A program made the position numbers and the translations under genes. From Myxococcales bacterium (GTDB lineage: Bacteria; Myxococcota; Bradymonadia; REDH01), in assembly GCA_018970625.1 (NCBI GenBank), contig JAGWVZ010000115.1, positions 1 through 9,052 of the forward strand: a stretch of DNA of 9,052 nt, in the 5' to 3' direction. Below are positions 1 through 6,720 of the stretch, piece after piece (positions within the stretch are counted from its first letter, which is position 1; each line of letters starts with the position of its first letter). Below the pieces are notes generated by a model. The model had not been told where the DNA came from and searched no databases. It saw only the letters and a list, made by a program, of their open reading frames with translations.

Positions 1-126
1 CACCACATAGCGAACAGGCTCGGTCGACAGCCGCGCCGACAGATTTCCGGCGGTGCCGAGCATCCAGCCGCGGCCATAAAACTCTCGGCCGACATCGGCG
101 AGCTGAAGGCGAAGAAGGTCAGACAC
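1..126 (-). CDS. mtnB: Methylthioribulose-1-phosphate dehydratase-like protein, N-terminal fragment
   Basis: Only the first 42 codons are present; the gene continues past the left edge. Translated from a GTG at 124-126, the protein reads VSDLLRLQLADVGREFYGRG and then WMLGTAGNLSARLS. The G-R-x-F/Y-x-x-R-G-W-x-x-G-T-x-G-N-x-S-x-R pattern is the start of the class II aldolase/adducin fold. The RGW-x-x-GT-x-GN form is typical of MtnB, the zinc-dependent enzyme of methionine salvage that dehydrates 5-methylthioribulose-1-phosphate to the diketo compound. There is no in-frame ATG upstream, and the only internal ATG (M22) lies inside the motif. The GTG has an AGGT six bases upstream, which supports this start. 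MtnB proteins are usually about 200-230 residues, so roughly a fifth is visible. Another class II aldolase (fuculose- or ribulose-phosphate aldolase type) is the main alternative, because the catalytic residues lie off the window. Confidence 0.68.
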   Translation of the reverse strand, partial: MSDLLRLQLADVGREFYGRGWMLGTAGNLSARLSTEPVRYVV

Positions 127-132
127 GGCAAT

Positions 133-136
133 ACCT
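133..136 (-). promoter_or_regulatory. Ribosome binding site deciding the GTG start of the mtnB-like gene
   Basis: AGGT on the minus strand, six bases before the GTG at 124-126. It is the only purine-rich Shine-Dalgarno-like stretch next to a possible start in this frame, so it is used to choose the non-ATG start. Confidence 0.4.
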
Positions 137-335
137 GGGCAAGGCTGTGCAGGGCGTTGCGAACATCGGGCGCCGCCCCCTACCACAGGCGCCAGCGGTT
201 TTCACGCGGCACGGGCAGCCCTCGACCGTTCGTTGTGCGCATGGGCGTCCGGTCGGCACGGTGGCGAAACGAGCTGCGCACAGAAAGGCGTTACGGCCCT
301 ATGGTGGCAGGGCGTTGCGCGGGTGACTGTGGGCG

Positions 336-461
336 TTAGTACGCTGTTCGGGCGAGGCGGAAGCCGACGAGGTTACCCCGAAAGGATAGGTTTCCTCCCC
401 ACCGATAGGCCGAGCTTAGGAACCCTATGTTGTAATTCCAACAACCGCCGCGGAGCTCGCG
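336..461 (-). other. DGR-like variable region at the 3' end of the lipoprotein gene (candidate)
   Basis: Residues 933-970 follow the layout of FGE-type C-type-lectin domains that are DGR targets: RGG-C-W, NYNIGF, SSAYR, WGGNLSFR, then GFRLAR and the stop codon. The variable-looking positions are rich in Tyr, Trp, Phe, Asn, Gly and Ser. Codons here include ATA, CTA twice, GGA twice, TTT, TAT and AAT, whereas the rest of the gene strongly prefers G/C-ending codons. C939 (TGT) stands where the family usually has Ser, one A-to-T change from AGT. The final codons return to invariant GC-rich sequence, as an initiation-of-homing site would. Ordinary FGE-fold proteins share much of this protein pattern, and no template repeat or reverse transcriptase is visible, so this is a candidate only. 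Confidence 0.35.
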
Positions 462-3257
462 GATGGAGCCGGATGGAGGACCAATATAGTCCGTTGCGCT
501 GCCGACCGGGTAAGCTGAGGTGTACCAGTCCCACACCCACTCCCACACGTTGCCGCTCATATCGTGCAGCCCAAATGCGTTCGCCTGTTTGCCACCCACC
601 GCCTGCGTGCGACTGCCAGCGTTGCCGCTAAACCAGGCATACAAACCCACCGTCGCCGTGTCGGTGGCCTCGCCCCAGTAATACGTCGACGTCGTGTTGC
701 CCCTCGCCGCACGCTCCCACTCCGACTCCGTCAACAGACGGTAGCCCGTGCACGTAAGGCCCACGAATGTTGCGCCGGTGCAACCGCTGTGGGCTCCATC
801 GTGCCAGCCGCTCGTCGCATCGGTACAGCCGCTCAAGGTATAACAGGCGCTCAACCCCTGATTCACCGACAGCCAGTTCGCGTACGCCAGCGCAGAGTAC
901 CAGTCCAACTGCTCGACAGGCCCGTTGTTGTTCGCGTTGCTGGTTGTGCAGGACGTACCGGTCGTGCTCTGAAAGCACGACCCGTTCGTACCGCCGGTCG
1001 CCGCCTTCCACTGACCCTGTGTCACCTCGGTGCGGCTCACAAAGTAGTTCCGACTGATGGTCGCTGTGTAGGGGCGCTCGTCGCTGGTCGAACCCGTTGT
1101 TCCCTGTTGGAAGGTACCCGACGGCACAAACACAAAGTCCATCTGGTGCGCCGCACCACTGAACACGCGCGGCGAGCAACGGCGGTAGCCCGAAACCGTG
1201 CTGCACCAGCTGTTGGACGGGCACTCGCTGTCGGATGTGCATGCCGCGCCAAGTGTTCCCGAGCCACCACCCAGCGTGCACGTCGCGTTGCCGCCCGTCA
1301 CCGTCGTGCCGGTGTAGCCCGAAGCGCATGAGCACTGCCAGCTGCCCGCCGTGTTGGTGCACACGTTATTTGCCGCTGTGCACACCGAACCCGCAGGAAT
1401 GCACTCATTGGTGTCGGCGCACGTAGGCGCCGTGCCCCAGGTCCCCGTCGCGCTGCACGTAAGCGTGGCCGAGCCGCTGCGGGTATAGCCGCTGTTGCAG
1501 CTGTACGTTGCCGTGCTACCAGAGGTCGTTGTGGTGAACGTGCGTGTGCCATTGGTCACTGTGGGTGGCGTGCCGCAGTCCACCGGCGTGCACACAGCAG
1601 CGCTGCCCGACCATGCGCCGCTCGCATCGCACGTACGCGTGGTTGAGCCGCCGCTGAGCGTGTACCCGCTGTTGCAGCTGTACGTTGCCGTGGCACCCAG
1701 CGTGGTGCCGCCCGGTGTGCTTACGCTGCCGTTCGTTGGGTTGCTCAGCGTACCGCAGTTCACCGGTTCGCACGTGGGCGCCGTGCCCCAGGTCCCCGTC
1801 GCGCTACAAGTGAGCGTGGCCGAGCCGCTGCGGGTATAGCCACTGTTGCAGTTGTAGGAAGCCGTGCTACCCGCCGTGGTCGTGGTAAACGTGCGTGTGC
1901 CGTTGGTCACTGTGGGTGGCGCACCACAGTCCACCGGCGTGCACACACCTGCGCTGCCGGACCAGGTGCCACTCGCATCGCATGTGCGCGTGGTCGAGCC
2001 GCCGCTGAGCGTGTACCCGCTGTCGCAGTTGTACGTTGCCGTGGCCCCCAGTGTTGTGCCGCCTGGAGTGCTGACGCTTCCGTTTGTTGGGTTGGCCAGC
2101 GTGCCGCAGTTCACCGGCTCGCACGTGGGCGCCGTGCCCCAGCTGCCGGTCGCGCTGCACATGAGCGTGTAGCCGGACAACCCCGTACCAGCGACCACAT
2201 AGCCGGTCGCACAGTTATAGCTGGCCTGCCCGCCAAAGGTTGTGCGATCCACGCCCTGCAACGACGTATTTGCGCCCGGCGCCGGGTTCGCGCCACATTC
2301 CACCGGCGTACAGGCGGCGCTCGCGCTCTCCCAGGTGGCGGCAGCGCCACAGCGGCGCGTGACCTCGTCGGGTCCATCGGCCTGGCCGTTGGTGGTAAAG
2401 CCTTCGACGCACGTGTACGTCACCACACCACCGAACCGGGTGCTGCTAACGCTTGTGAGCGTCGCGTTGCCCGGTGCCGCCGGCGCCGTGCCACAGTCCA
2501 CCACCGCACACACGCCGTCTGTCTCGGCAAACCCGTCCACGCAGTCGCCGCAAGCCGCTGAACCCGATTCCACACTGCACGTTCGGTTCTGCGACGCACA
2601 CCCCAGCGACGCACAACCCGGCGGCTGCTGTAACGCAAACACCGGGCTGCATGCCACCGCCGACTCCAGCGTCAGCGAAGAAGCACGCACCCGCACCCGG
2701 TAGTCGCCCGGCGCCAGCGTCGTGGGCACTTCCCAGGCATACGTGGTGCTGCTGGCGTCCAGCGTCGCCAACACCGGCACCACCACACCCGCGTCACCAT
2801 CAGAACAGGCCGAGCCAGCCAGCAGCGACAGCGTTACTTCGTTGGCGTTGGTAGTTGACCACTCCACGCCAATGCTCTCGCCCAACGTGTAGGTGCCCGC
2901 GGCGGGCGCGGTGACCACCACTGTCGGCGCCACGCCGGCGTCGGGGTTGTTGTCGGCGTCAATGTCACCCGACGCGTCGTCGGTGTCGCCGACATTTCCG
3001 TCCGTCGCGTCGTCGGTGTCACCGGCGTTCCCATCGGCTCCGGCGTCGACGTCGTTTGCGTTACCATCTGGCGCAGCATCAACCACAGCGCCCGAATCAA
3101 CGCCACCATCCGTGTCACCCACAACATCCGTGTCTTCACCAGACGCCGACTCAACGGGCAGCGTAGTGTCGAAGTTCAACACGCACGACGCCAGCAAAAC
3201 CGAGGCGGCCAGCGCAGCACTCATGGATCGAATGTTCATAAACCAGCCATCGTACAC
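336..3257 (-). CDS. Secreted lipoprotein with Kre9/KNH Ig-like, sushi (CCP), EGF and FGE/SUMF1-like domains
   Basis: This 973-residue protein is predicted to be lipid-anchored at the cell envelope. A signal peptide ends in the lipobox LAS-C, with C25 as the lipidated cysteine. An Asp/Gly-rich linker follows (about 40-107). Residues 111-205 resemble the Kre9/KNH Ig-like domain (P..G.Y.LG..I.VEW...YAW.VP..L..GDY.V.V). Then come a short Cys-rich EGF-like stretch (215-250), six sushi/CCP modules (about 255-613; each has four Cys and Y-x-C-x-x-GY...C...G.W...C), a calcium-binding-type EGF module (DTNEC, 616-660), a small Cys-rich segment (673-694) and an FGE-sulfatase/C-type-lectin domain (706-970, with GLHDMSGNVWEW and a terminal GFRLAR). 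The copper-binding cysteine pair of true formylglycine-generating enzyme is absent: Y942 and L947 align there. A binding rather than catalytic role is therefore inferred. The GTG start at 3255-3257 has an AGGT seven bases upstream; the ATG at 3237-3239 (residue 7) is an alternative with a poorer ribosome site. The ligand is unknown. Confidence 0.9.
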   Translation of the reverse strand: MYDGWFMNIRSMSAALAASVLLASCVLNFDTTLPVESASGEDTDVVGDTDGGVDSGAVVDAAPDGNANDVDAGADGNAGDTDDATDGNVGDTDDASGDIDADNNPDAGVAPTVVVTAPAAGTYTLGESIGVEWSTTNANEVTLSLLAGSACSDGDAGVVVPVLATLDASSTTYAWEVPTTLAPGDYRVRVRASSLTLESAVACSPVFALQQPPGCASLGCASQNRTCSVESGSAACGDCVDGFAETDGVCAVVDCGTAPAAPGNATLTSVSSTRFGGVVTYTCVEGFTTNGQADGPDEVTRRCGAAATWESASAACTPVECGANPAPGANTSLQGVDRTTFGGQASYNCATGYVVAGTGLSGYTLMCSATGSWGTAPTCEPVNCGTLANPTNGSVSTPGGTTLGATATYNCDSGYTLSGGSTTRTCDASGTWSGSAGVCTPVDCGAPPTVTNGTRTFTTTTAGSTASYNCNSGYTRSGSATLTCSATGTWGTAPTCEPVNCGTLSNPTNGSVSTPGGTTLGATATYSCNSGYTLSGGSTTRTCDASGAWSGSAAVCTPVDCGTPPTVTNGTRTFTTTTSGSTATYSCNSGYTRSGSATLTCSATGTWGTAPTCADTNECIPAGSVCTAANNVCTNTAGSWQCSCASGYTGTTVTGGNATCTLGGGSGTLGAACTSDSECPSNSWCSTVSGYRRCSPRVFSGAAHQMDFVFVPSGTFQQGTTGSTSDERPYTATISRNYFVSRTEVTQGQWKAATGGTNGSCFQSTTGTSCTTSNANNNGPVEQLDWYSALAYANWLSVNQGLSACYTLSGCTDATSGWHDGAHSGCTGATFVGLTCTGYRLLTESEWERAARGNTTSTYYWGEATDTATVGLYAWFSGNAGSRTQAVGGKQANAFGLHDMSGNVWEWVWDWYTSAYPVGSATDYIGPPSGSIRELRGGCWNYNIGFLSSAYRWGGNLSFRGNLVGFRLARTAY
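1419..2120 (-). repeat. 351-bp tandem duplication encoding a pair of sushi modules (two copies)
   Basis: Two adjacent in-frame copies of 117 codons occupy 1770-2120 (residues 380-496) and 1419-1769 (residues 497-613). Both begin EPVNCGTL and end SATGTWGTAPTC. They differ at only about ten residues, for example LANP/LSNP, YNCDSG/YSCNSG and CGAPP/CGTPP. The sequence just upstream (residues 368-379) also ends SATGSWGTAPTC, so the unit boundary lies at a repeated module edge. The high identity and exact codon phase point to a recent duplication by unequal crossing-over or slippage. Confidence 0.9.
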
Positions 3258-3264
3258 GCGCAGT

Positions 3265-3268
3265 ACCT
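3265..3268 (-). promoter_or_regulatory. Ribosome binding site favouring the GTG start of the lipoprotein gene
   Basis: AGGT on the minus strand lies seven bases before the GTG at 3255-3257 and is too far (25 bases) to serve the in-frame ATG at 3237-3239. Either start leaves the lipobox intact, so the choice affects only six residues of the signal peptide. Confidence 0.4.
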
Positions 3269-3303
3269 GAACACGAGAGCGCTAATCATTGTGCTTTCAT
3301 GGG

Positions 3304-3330
3304 ATTATTCACTTCCGGTGCTTTCGTAAA
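3304..3330 (-). promoter_or_regulatory. Candidate promoter of the lipoprotein gene
   Basis: This AT-rich island in GC-rich surroundings holds TTTACG (3325-3330, four of six matches to TTGACA) and AATAAT (3304-3309, five of six to TATAAT) on the minus strand. The spacing is 15 bases, somewhat short, and the start codon lies about 50 bases downstream. The octamer GTGCTTTC (plus strand) occurs twice, at 3291-3298 and 3318-3325, 27 bases apart and bracketing the -10-like element, so it could be an operator. All of this is inferred from pattern only. Confidence 0.25.
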
Positions 3331-3424
3331 GCGTGGGGTGAGGCAGGGTGTGGATGCACAGGCACAGGCTCCGCGACGGTGCAGCCAGGCCGTGCCGATC
3401 TCAAAACACTGCCACCAGGGTCGT

Positions 3425-4039
3425 TTACGTCGCGCCCGTAGCGCCCTCGTCGCCACCCTGCCCATCGGCTGGCTCACGCCCCCACCACCGGCATAGTTCC
3501 AGTGGTAGTGTTTCGAAAGGGGGGATGGCGGCGACTTCGTTGCCGCTCCAGACGCCGAGTCGTGTCCAGCGTTGGGCAACAAGCTCCCAGGCTTCGATGA
3601 ACTCTTCAACGGGGTCCACCAGCCATAACCAGCGCACGCCATGCTTCGCGTAACAGTCGGCTTTGACGCCGCGGTCGCGTGTCGCGGTGGATGGGCTCAG
3701 AATTTCGCACACCCAGTCGGGGGCCAGCGTCAACACCGTGCGGCCGCGCGTACTACCCAGCCGGTCGGCGTACCAGCCGGCGAGGTCGGGCACGAGAACG
3801 TCCACGCCGAGGTGTAGTTCAGGTTCAGCGAGGAGCCGCCAGCGACGTGGCCCACCCCACCCACTCTGGCCAAAGCCGCGCCGCAGCTGACTCACGGCTT
3901 CGCTCAACGCCTCGGCATGGTCCAGCCCCGACCCGGGACTTGCCACCAGCTCGCCGGCGATGATCTCGCCGGTGACATGGTCGGGCAACGCCTCGAGCTC
4001 AGCGTACAGGGCGTCGCGCTGGTTCAAAGCAGCAGCCAT
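3425..4039 (-). CDS. Uma2 family (DUF820) PD-(D/E)XK nuclease-fold protein
   Basis: This 204-residue protein is close to the usual Uma2 length of about 180-210. The N-terminus carries the family features Y-x-E-L-E-A-L-P and GEIIAGELVASPGSGLDHA (24-42), followed by a helix with an SQLRR-like segment. The nuclease-fold core is visible as EPELHLG-VDVLVPDLAGW (72-89, with D85 in PD) and PDWVCEILSPST (107-118, with E112), followed by R123-G124-V125-K126, C129-Y-A-K-H-G-V and WLWLVDP (137-143). D85, E112 and K126 are the likely metal and catalytic residues. Uma2 proteins are abundant in cyanobacteria, planctomycetes and myxobacteria, and their cellular role is unsettled. The ATG has a GGAG six bases upstream. 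The gene is divergent from the aminotransferase and lies 167 bp upstream of the lipoprotein gene on the same strand. Its cargo-like position beside an FGE remnant may mean local insertion. Confidence 0.88.
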   Translation of the reverse strand: MAAALNQRDALYAELEALPDHVTGEIIAGELVASPGSGLDHAEALSEAVSQLRRGFGQSGWGGPRRWRLLAEPELHLGVDVLVPDLAGWYADRLGSTRGRTVLTLAPDWVCEILSPSTATRDRGVKADCYAKHGVRWLWLVDPVEEFIEAWELVAQRWTRLGVWSGNEVAAIPPFETLPLELCRWWGREPADGQGGDEGATGAT

Positions 4040-4145
4040 GACAGGCTCCAGTCAGGTGCAGGGTCAACGGTTACATTCAACTTAGCTCGGCCACTACCAC
4101 CGGGCAATCCGCAAAAATCGGCGGCATCAGCGAATCATCTGGCAA

Positions 4146-4211
4146 CAACCCCTGATTCGCCGACAGGCTTTTCTCGTTCGCCGACGCTGAGTTCCGGTGC
4201 AGCTGCTCGAC
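4146..4211 (-). pseudogene. Decayed fragment of an FGE/SUMF1-domain gene
   Basis: Over 66 bases this segment aligns without gaps to 852-917 inside the lipoprotein's FGE domain, at a constant offset of 3294. I count 13 mismatches (about 80% identity), with the first 21 bases identical except one. In the matching frame the intact gene reads VEQLDWYSALAYANW and then LSVNQGL, while the fragment reads VEQLHRNSASANEKS and then LSANQGL. The structural residues D, W, Y and L have become H, R, N and S, as expected without selection. Similarity stops at both ends, and nothing else of an FGE gene was recognised nearby. It is best read as the relic of a second FGE-domain gene or of an old partial duplication. 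Confidence 0.65.
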
Positions 4212-4260
4212 GCTACGAACCCCATACACCACAACCACCCACACCCCGCACCACGATCGC

Positions 4261-4289
4261 CCTGCGAAGCCCTTGCGGGGGTTTGCAGG
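4261..4289. other. Imperfect inverted repeat (12-bp stem, 5-base loop) in the aminotransferase leader
   Basis: The arms CCTGCGAAGCCC (4261-4272) and GGGGTTTGCAGG (4278-4289) pair along 12 positions with one G-G mismatch and one G-T wobble around the loop TTGCG. It ends 58 bases before the aminotransferase ATG. There is no T-run after it, so a classical intrinsic terminator is unlikely. It could be an operator for a dimeric regulator or a leader RNA hairpin. Confidence 0.4.
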
Positions 4290-4347
4290 ACGGGGCGGGC
4301 GTGTTACATCGTGCGGCCCGGTGATGTGAACCTGATGAGGCTGTGCG

Positions 4348-5517
4348 ATGTTGAAGCGAATCCGAAGTGAGCGAATCCAGAACCTGCTGCAGAGCGAGAT
4401 TCGCGCCATGACCCGCGCCTGTAACGAGGTCGGCGGTGTGAACCTGGGACAGGGCATCTGTGATGTGCCCACGCCGGACCTCATCAAAGAGGCCGCGTAC
4501 GAGGCCATTCGCGAGAATCAGTCCATTTATACCCGGCACGACGGCGACGCTGTGCTGCGCGAGGCCATGGCCCGTAAGTTCGCGCGGTATAACGGTATTC
4601 CGCTCAATCCCGACACCGAGGTCGTCGTCACCACCGGCGCCAGTGGTGCCCTGGCGGCCACGCTCATGGCGCTGTGCGACCCCGGCGACGAGATCATCCT
4701 GTTCGAGCCGTTCTATGGGTACCACCTGAACACGGCGCTCGTGGCCGGGCTGGTGCCGAAGATTGTGCCGCTGCACCCGCCCACGTTCCATCTGGACCTG
4801 CAGCGCCTGCGCGACACCATCACGCCGAAGACACGCGCCATTCTGGTGAACACGCCGGTCAATCCGTCGGGCAAGGTGTTTTCGCGCGACGAGCTGGTGG
4901 CCATCGGCGAGATTGCCACCGCGGCCAACCTGCTCGTCATTACCGACGAAGTGTACGAATACATGGTCTATGGCGACCGGCAGCACGTCAGCATGGCCAG
5001 CCTGCCCGGCATGCGCGAGCGCACCGTGACGCTGGGCTCGTACTCCAAAACCTTCAACATCACCGGCTGGCGCATTGGGTACGCCGTGGCCGACGCGTCG
5101 CTCGCAGGTCCCATCGGCCTGCTCAACGACCTGTATTATGTGTGCTCTCCCGCCCCGCTGCAGCGTGCCGTCGCCGTCGGAATCGACCGCTTTCAGGACG
5201 ACTACTACGCCGACCTGCTCGACAGCTACACCCGCAAGCGCAAACAGTTCTGCGACACCCTCACCGAGATCGGCCTGACGCCCATCGTGCCCGACGGCGC
5301 CTATTACGTGCTCGCCGACATCACGTCGCTGGGCTGCGAAGACGCCAAGGCCGCCGCCATGAAGCTGCTGCACGAGGCGAAGGTCGCGTCGGTGCCCGGC
5401 ACCGCGTTCTTTACCGGCGCCGAGGGGCAGCGGCTGGTGCGCTTCTGCTACGCCAAGCAGCAGCCCGATCTGGACCGAGCCTGCGACTACCTGCTGGACT
5501 GGGGCCGCAAGCGCTAA
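4348..5517 (+). CDS. Pyridoxal phosphate-dependent aminotransferase, class I/II (fold type I)
   Basis: This cytosolic enzyme of 389 residues has the normal length for the class I/II family. It transfers an amino group from an amino acid to a 2-oxo acid through PLP. Visible landmarks are VNLGQG near the substrate site (31-36), TTGASGAL at the phosphate-binding turn (95-102), [10 protein letters not shown] with N172, [11 protein letters not shown] with D200 and Y203, [15 protein letters not shown] with the Schiff-base lysine K234 and R242, and RFCYAK with R365 as the substrate carboxylate-binding arginine. The pattern resembles the kynurenine/methionine aminotransferase (YbdL, KAT-like) branch, so aromatic amino acids, methionine or kynurenine are likely substrates. 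This cannot be resolved by eye. The start has GAGG seven bases upstream. It is followed after 49 bp by an acyl-CoA dehydrogenase on the same strand and is divergent from the Uma2 gene. A role as the last transaminase of methionine salvage is possible given the nearby mtnB-like fragment, but unproven. Confidence 0.93.
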   Translation: MLKRIRSERIQNLLQSEIRAMTRACNEVGGVNLGQGICDVPTPDLIKEAAYEAIRENQSIYTRHDGDAVLREAMARKFARYNGIPLNPDTEVVVTTGASGALAATLMALCDPGDEIILFEPFYGYHLNTALVAGLVPKIVPLHPPTFHLDLQRLRDTITPKTRAILVNTPVNPSGKVFSRDELVAIGEIATAANLLVITDEVYEYMVYGDRQHVSMASLPGMRERTVTLGSYSKTFNITGWRIGYAVADASLAGPIGLLNDLYYVCSPAPLQRAVAVGIDRFQDDYYADLLDSYTRKRKQFCDTLTEIGLTPIVPDGAYYVLADITSLGCEDAKAAAMKLLHEAKVASVPGTAFFTGAEGQRLVRFCYAKQQPDLDRACDYLLDWGRKR

Positions 5518-5566
5518 TCTCACTCTTTTTAGCTCTCCACCACCTTCCACTACGCTTCGAGGTCGC

Positions 5567-6706
5567 ATGTATACGTTTACGCTCAACGATGAACAGAAGG
5601 CCCTGCAAAAGACGGTACGCGACTTCACCCGGGACCAGATCATCCCCGTCGCCGGAGAGCTCGACGAGCACGGCACCTTCCCCATGGACGTCTGCCGTAA
5701 GGCCTGGGAGCTGGGCCTCATGAACGTCGAAGTCCCCGAAGAATACGGCGGCCTTCACCTCGGCATCTTCGACAACTGCCTCATCAACGAAGAGCTGGCT
5801 TACGGCTGCGTCGGCGTCGCCACCACCATCACCGGCAACTCGCTCGCCGCCACGCCCATTCTCATCGCCGGCACCGACGAACAAAAGCGCGAGTACCTGG
5901 GCCGCCTGTGCAGCGAGTACATCTTTGCCTCGTACGCCACCTCGGAGCCCGACGCCGGCTCGGACGTCGCTGGTATTCGGTGCAAGTACACCCGCAAGGG
6001 CGACGAGTTCGTGCTCAACGGCACCAAGCAGTGGATCACCAACGCCGGCTACGCCAACTTCTTCGTCGTCTTCGCCACCAACGACCCCACCTCGCGCCAC
6101 AAGGGCATCTCGGCCTTCATCGTGCCCGCTGACACCCCTGGCGTTAAGGTCGGCAAGAAAGAAAACAAGATGGGCCAGCGCTGCTCGAACACCGCGCAGG
6201 TTCACCTCGAAGACGTCGTGCTGCACAAGGGCCTGCTGCTGGGCAAAGAAGGCGACGGCTTCAAAATCGCCATGCGCACCTTCGACCGCACACGCCCCGA
6301 CATTGGCTCGTTCGCCTGTGGCCTTATGCGCCGCGCCCTGGACGAGTCGGTCAAGTACGCCAAGGAGCGCAAGACCTTCGGCGTGCCGATCGCCGAGCAC
6401 CAGGCGATTCAGTTCATGCTGGCCGATATGGCGATCGCGTACGAAGCCGGCCACCTGCTGACCTTCAAGGCCGCCGCCATGCTCGACGCCGGAGCGCCCG
6501 CCTCCATCGTGAGCTCGTACTCCAAGGCCTTCGCCGCCGACAACGCCATGAAGGTGGCCACCGACGCCGTTCAGATCTTCGGCGGCAACGGCTACACCAA
6601 GGAATACCCGGTCGAAAAGCTGATGCGTGACGCCAAGTTGCTGCAAATCTACGAAGGCACGTCGCAAATCCAGCGCATCATTATCGCACGCCACCTGCTC
6701 GCCTGA
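5567..6706 (+). CDS. Acyl-CoA dehydrogenase, medium-chain (MCAD/ACADM) type
   Basis: This 379-residue FAD flavoenzyme catalyses alpha,beta-dehydrogenation of acyl-CoA in fatty acid beta-oxidation and passes electrons to electron-transferring flavoprotein. The whole length follows the family. The N-terminal helical domain contains [17 protein letters not shown] and ISEELAYG-like NEELAYG. The flavin/substrate signature [12 protein letters not shown] is at 125-136, followed by [11 protein letters not shown] and MGQRCSNT. The C-terminal signature [20 protein letters not shown] is at 333-352. E363 in YEGTSQIQR is the catalytic base at the position used by medium- and short-chain enzymes. Many segments ([49 protein letters not shown]) match mammalian MCAD from memory more closely than butyryl-CoA dehydrogenase. 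No extra C-terminal domain is present. GAGG lies four bases before the ATG. It is probably co-transcribed with the upstream aminotransferase and the downstream membrane-protein gene (14-bp gap). Confidence 0.95.
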   Translation: MYTFTLNDEQKALQKTVRDFTRDQIIPVAGELDEHGTFPMDVCRKAWELGLMNVEVPEEYGGLHLGIFDNCLINEELAYGCVGVATTITGNSLAATPILIAGTDEQKREYLGRLCSEYIFASYATSEPDAGSDVAGIRCKYTRKGDEFVLNGTKQWITNAGYANFFVVFATNDPTSRHKGISAFIVPADTPGVKVGKKENKMGQRCSNTAQVHLEDVVLHKGLLLGKEGDGFKIAMRTFDRTRPDIGSFACGLMRRALDESVKYAKERKTFGVPIAEHQAIQFMLADMAIAYEAGHLLTFKAAAMLDAGAPASIVSSYSKAFAADNAMKVATDAVQIFGGNGYTKEYPVEKLMRDAKLLQIYEGTSQIQRIIIARHLLA

Positions 6707-6720
6707 ACCATCGGGAGCCC

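Larger units (their letters stand above)
4040..4347. other. Divergent intergenic region between the Uma2 and aminotransferase genes
   Basis: This 308-bp stretch contains no complete gene. It should hold promoters for both divergent genes, but no convincing -35/-10 pair was found. It contains a 66-bp decayed FGE-domain fragment (4146-4211), a pyrimidine/CA-rich stretch (about 4214-4255) and a strong imperfect hairpin (4261-4289). The aminotransferase ribosome site GAGG is at 4337-4340. Confidence 0.6.

Noticed and set aside
127..335. Possible small gene (157-339, plus) or DGR template repeat downstream of the lipoprotein gene.
   Set aside because: The short frame is Arg-rich with no ribosome site, and no stretch here resembles the 336-461 sequence. 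Only a weak 5-bp inverted repeat (296-313) was seen, and the region is otherwise unexplained.
564..1331. 255-codon plus-strand frame across the FGE domain, together with other overlapping frames between 233 and 3270.
   Set aside because: They are shadows of the lipoprotein gene, Arg-rich, with no domain. The minus-strand frame is uninterrupted and domain-rich.
5513..5533. Terminator after the aminotransferase (GCTAA/TTAGC with a nearby T-run).
   Set aside because: The stem is only 5 bp and AT-rich with an 11-base loop, and the T-run is inside the loop rather than after the stem.
4213..5721. 502-codon open frame on the minus strand, opposite the aminotransferase.
   Set aside because: It is a mirror of a high-GC coding sequence. 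The plus-strand frame has all aminotransferase motifs, while the minus translation shows no recognisable domain and a Gly/Val/His-rich antisense composition.
5411..6694. 427-codon open frame on the minus strand, opposite the acyl-CoA dehydrogenase.
   Set aside because: It is antisense to a fully motif-supported gene. Similar proteins in databases are commonly mistaken annotations of the reverse strand.
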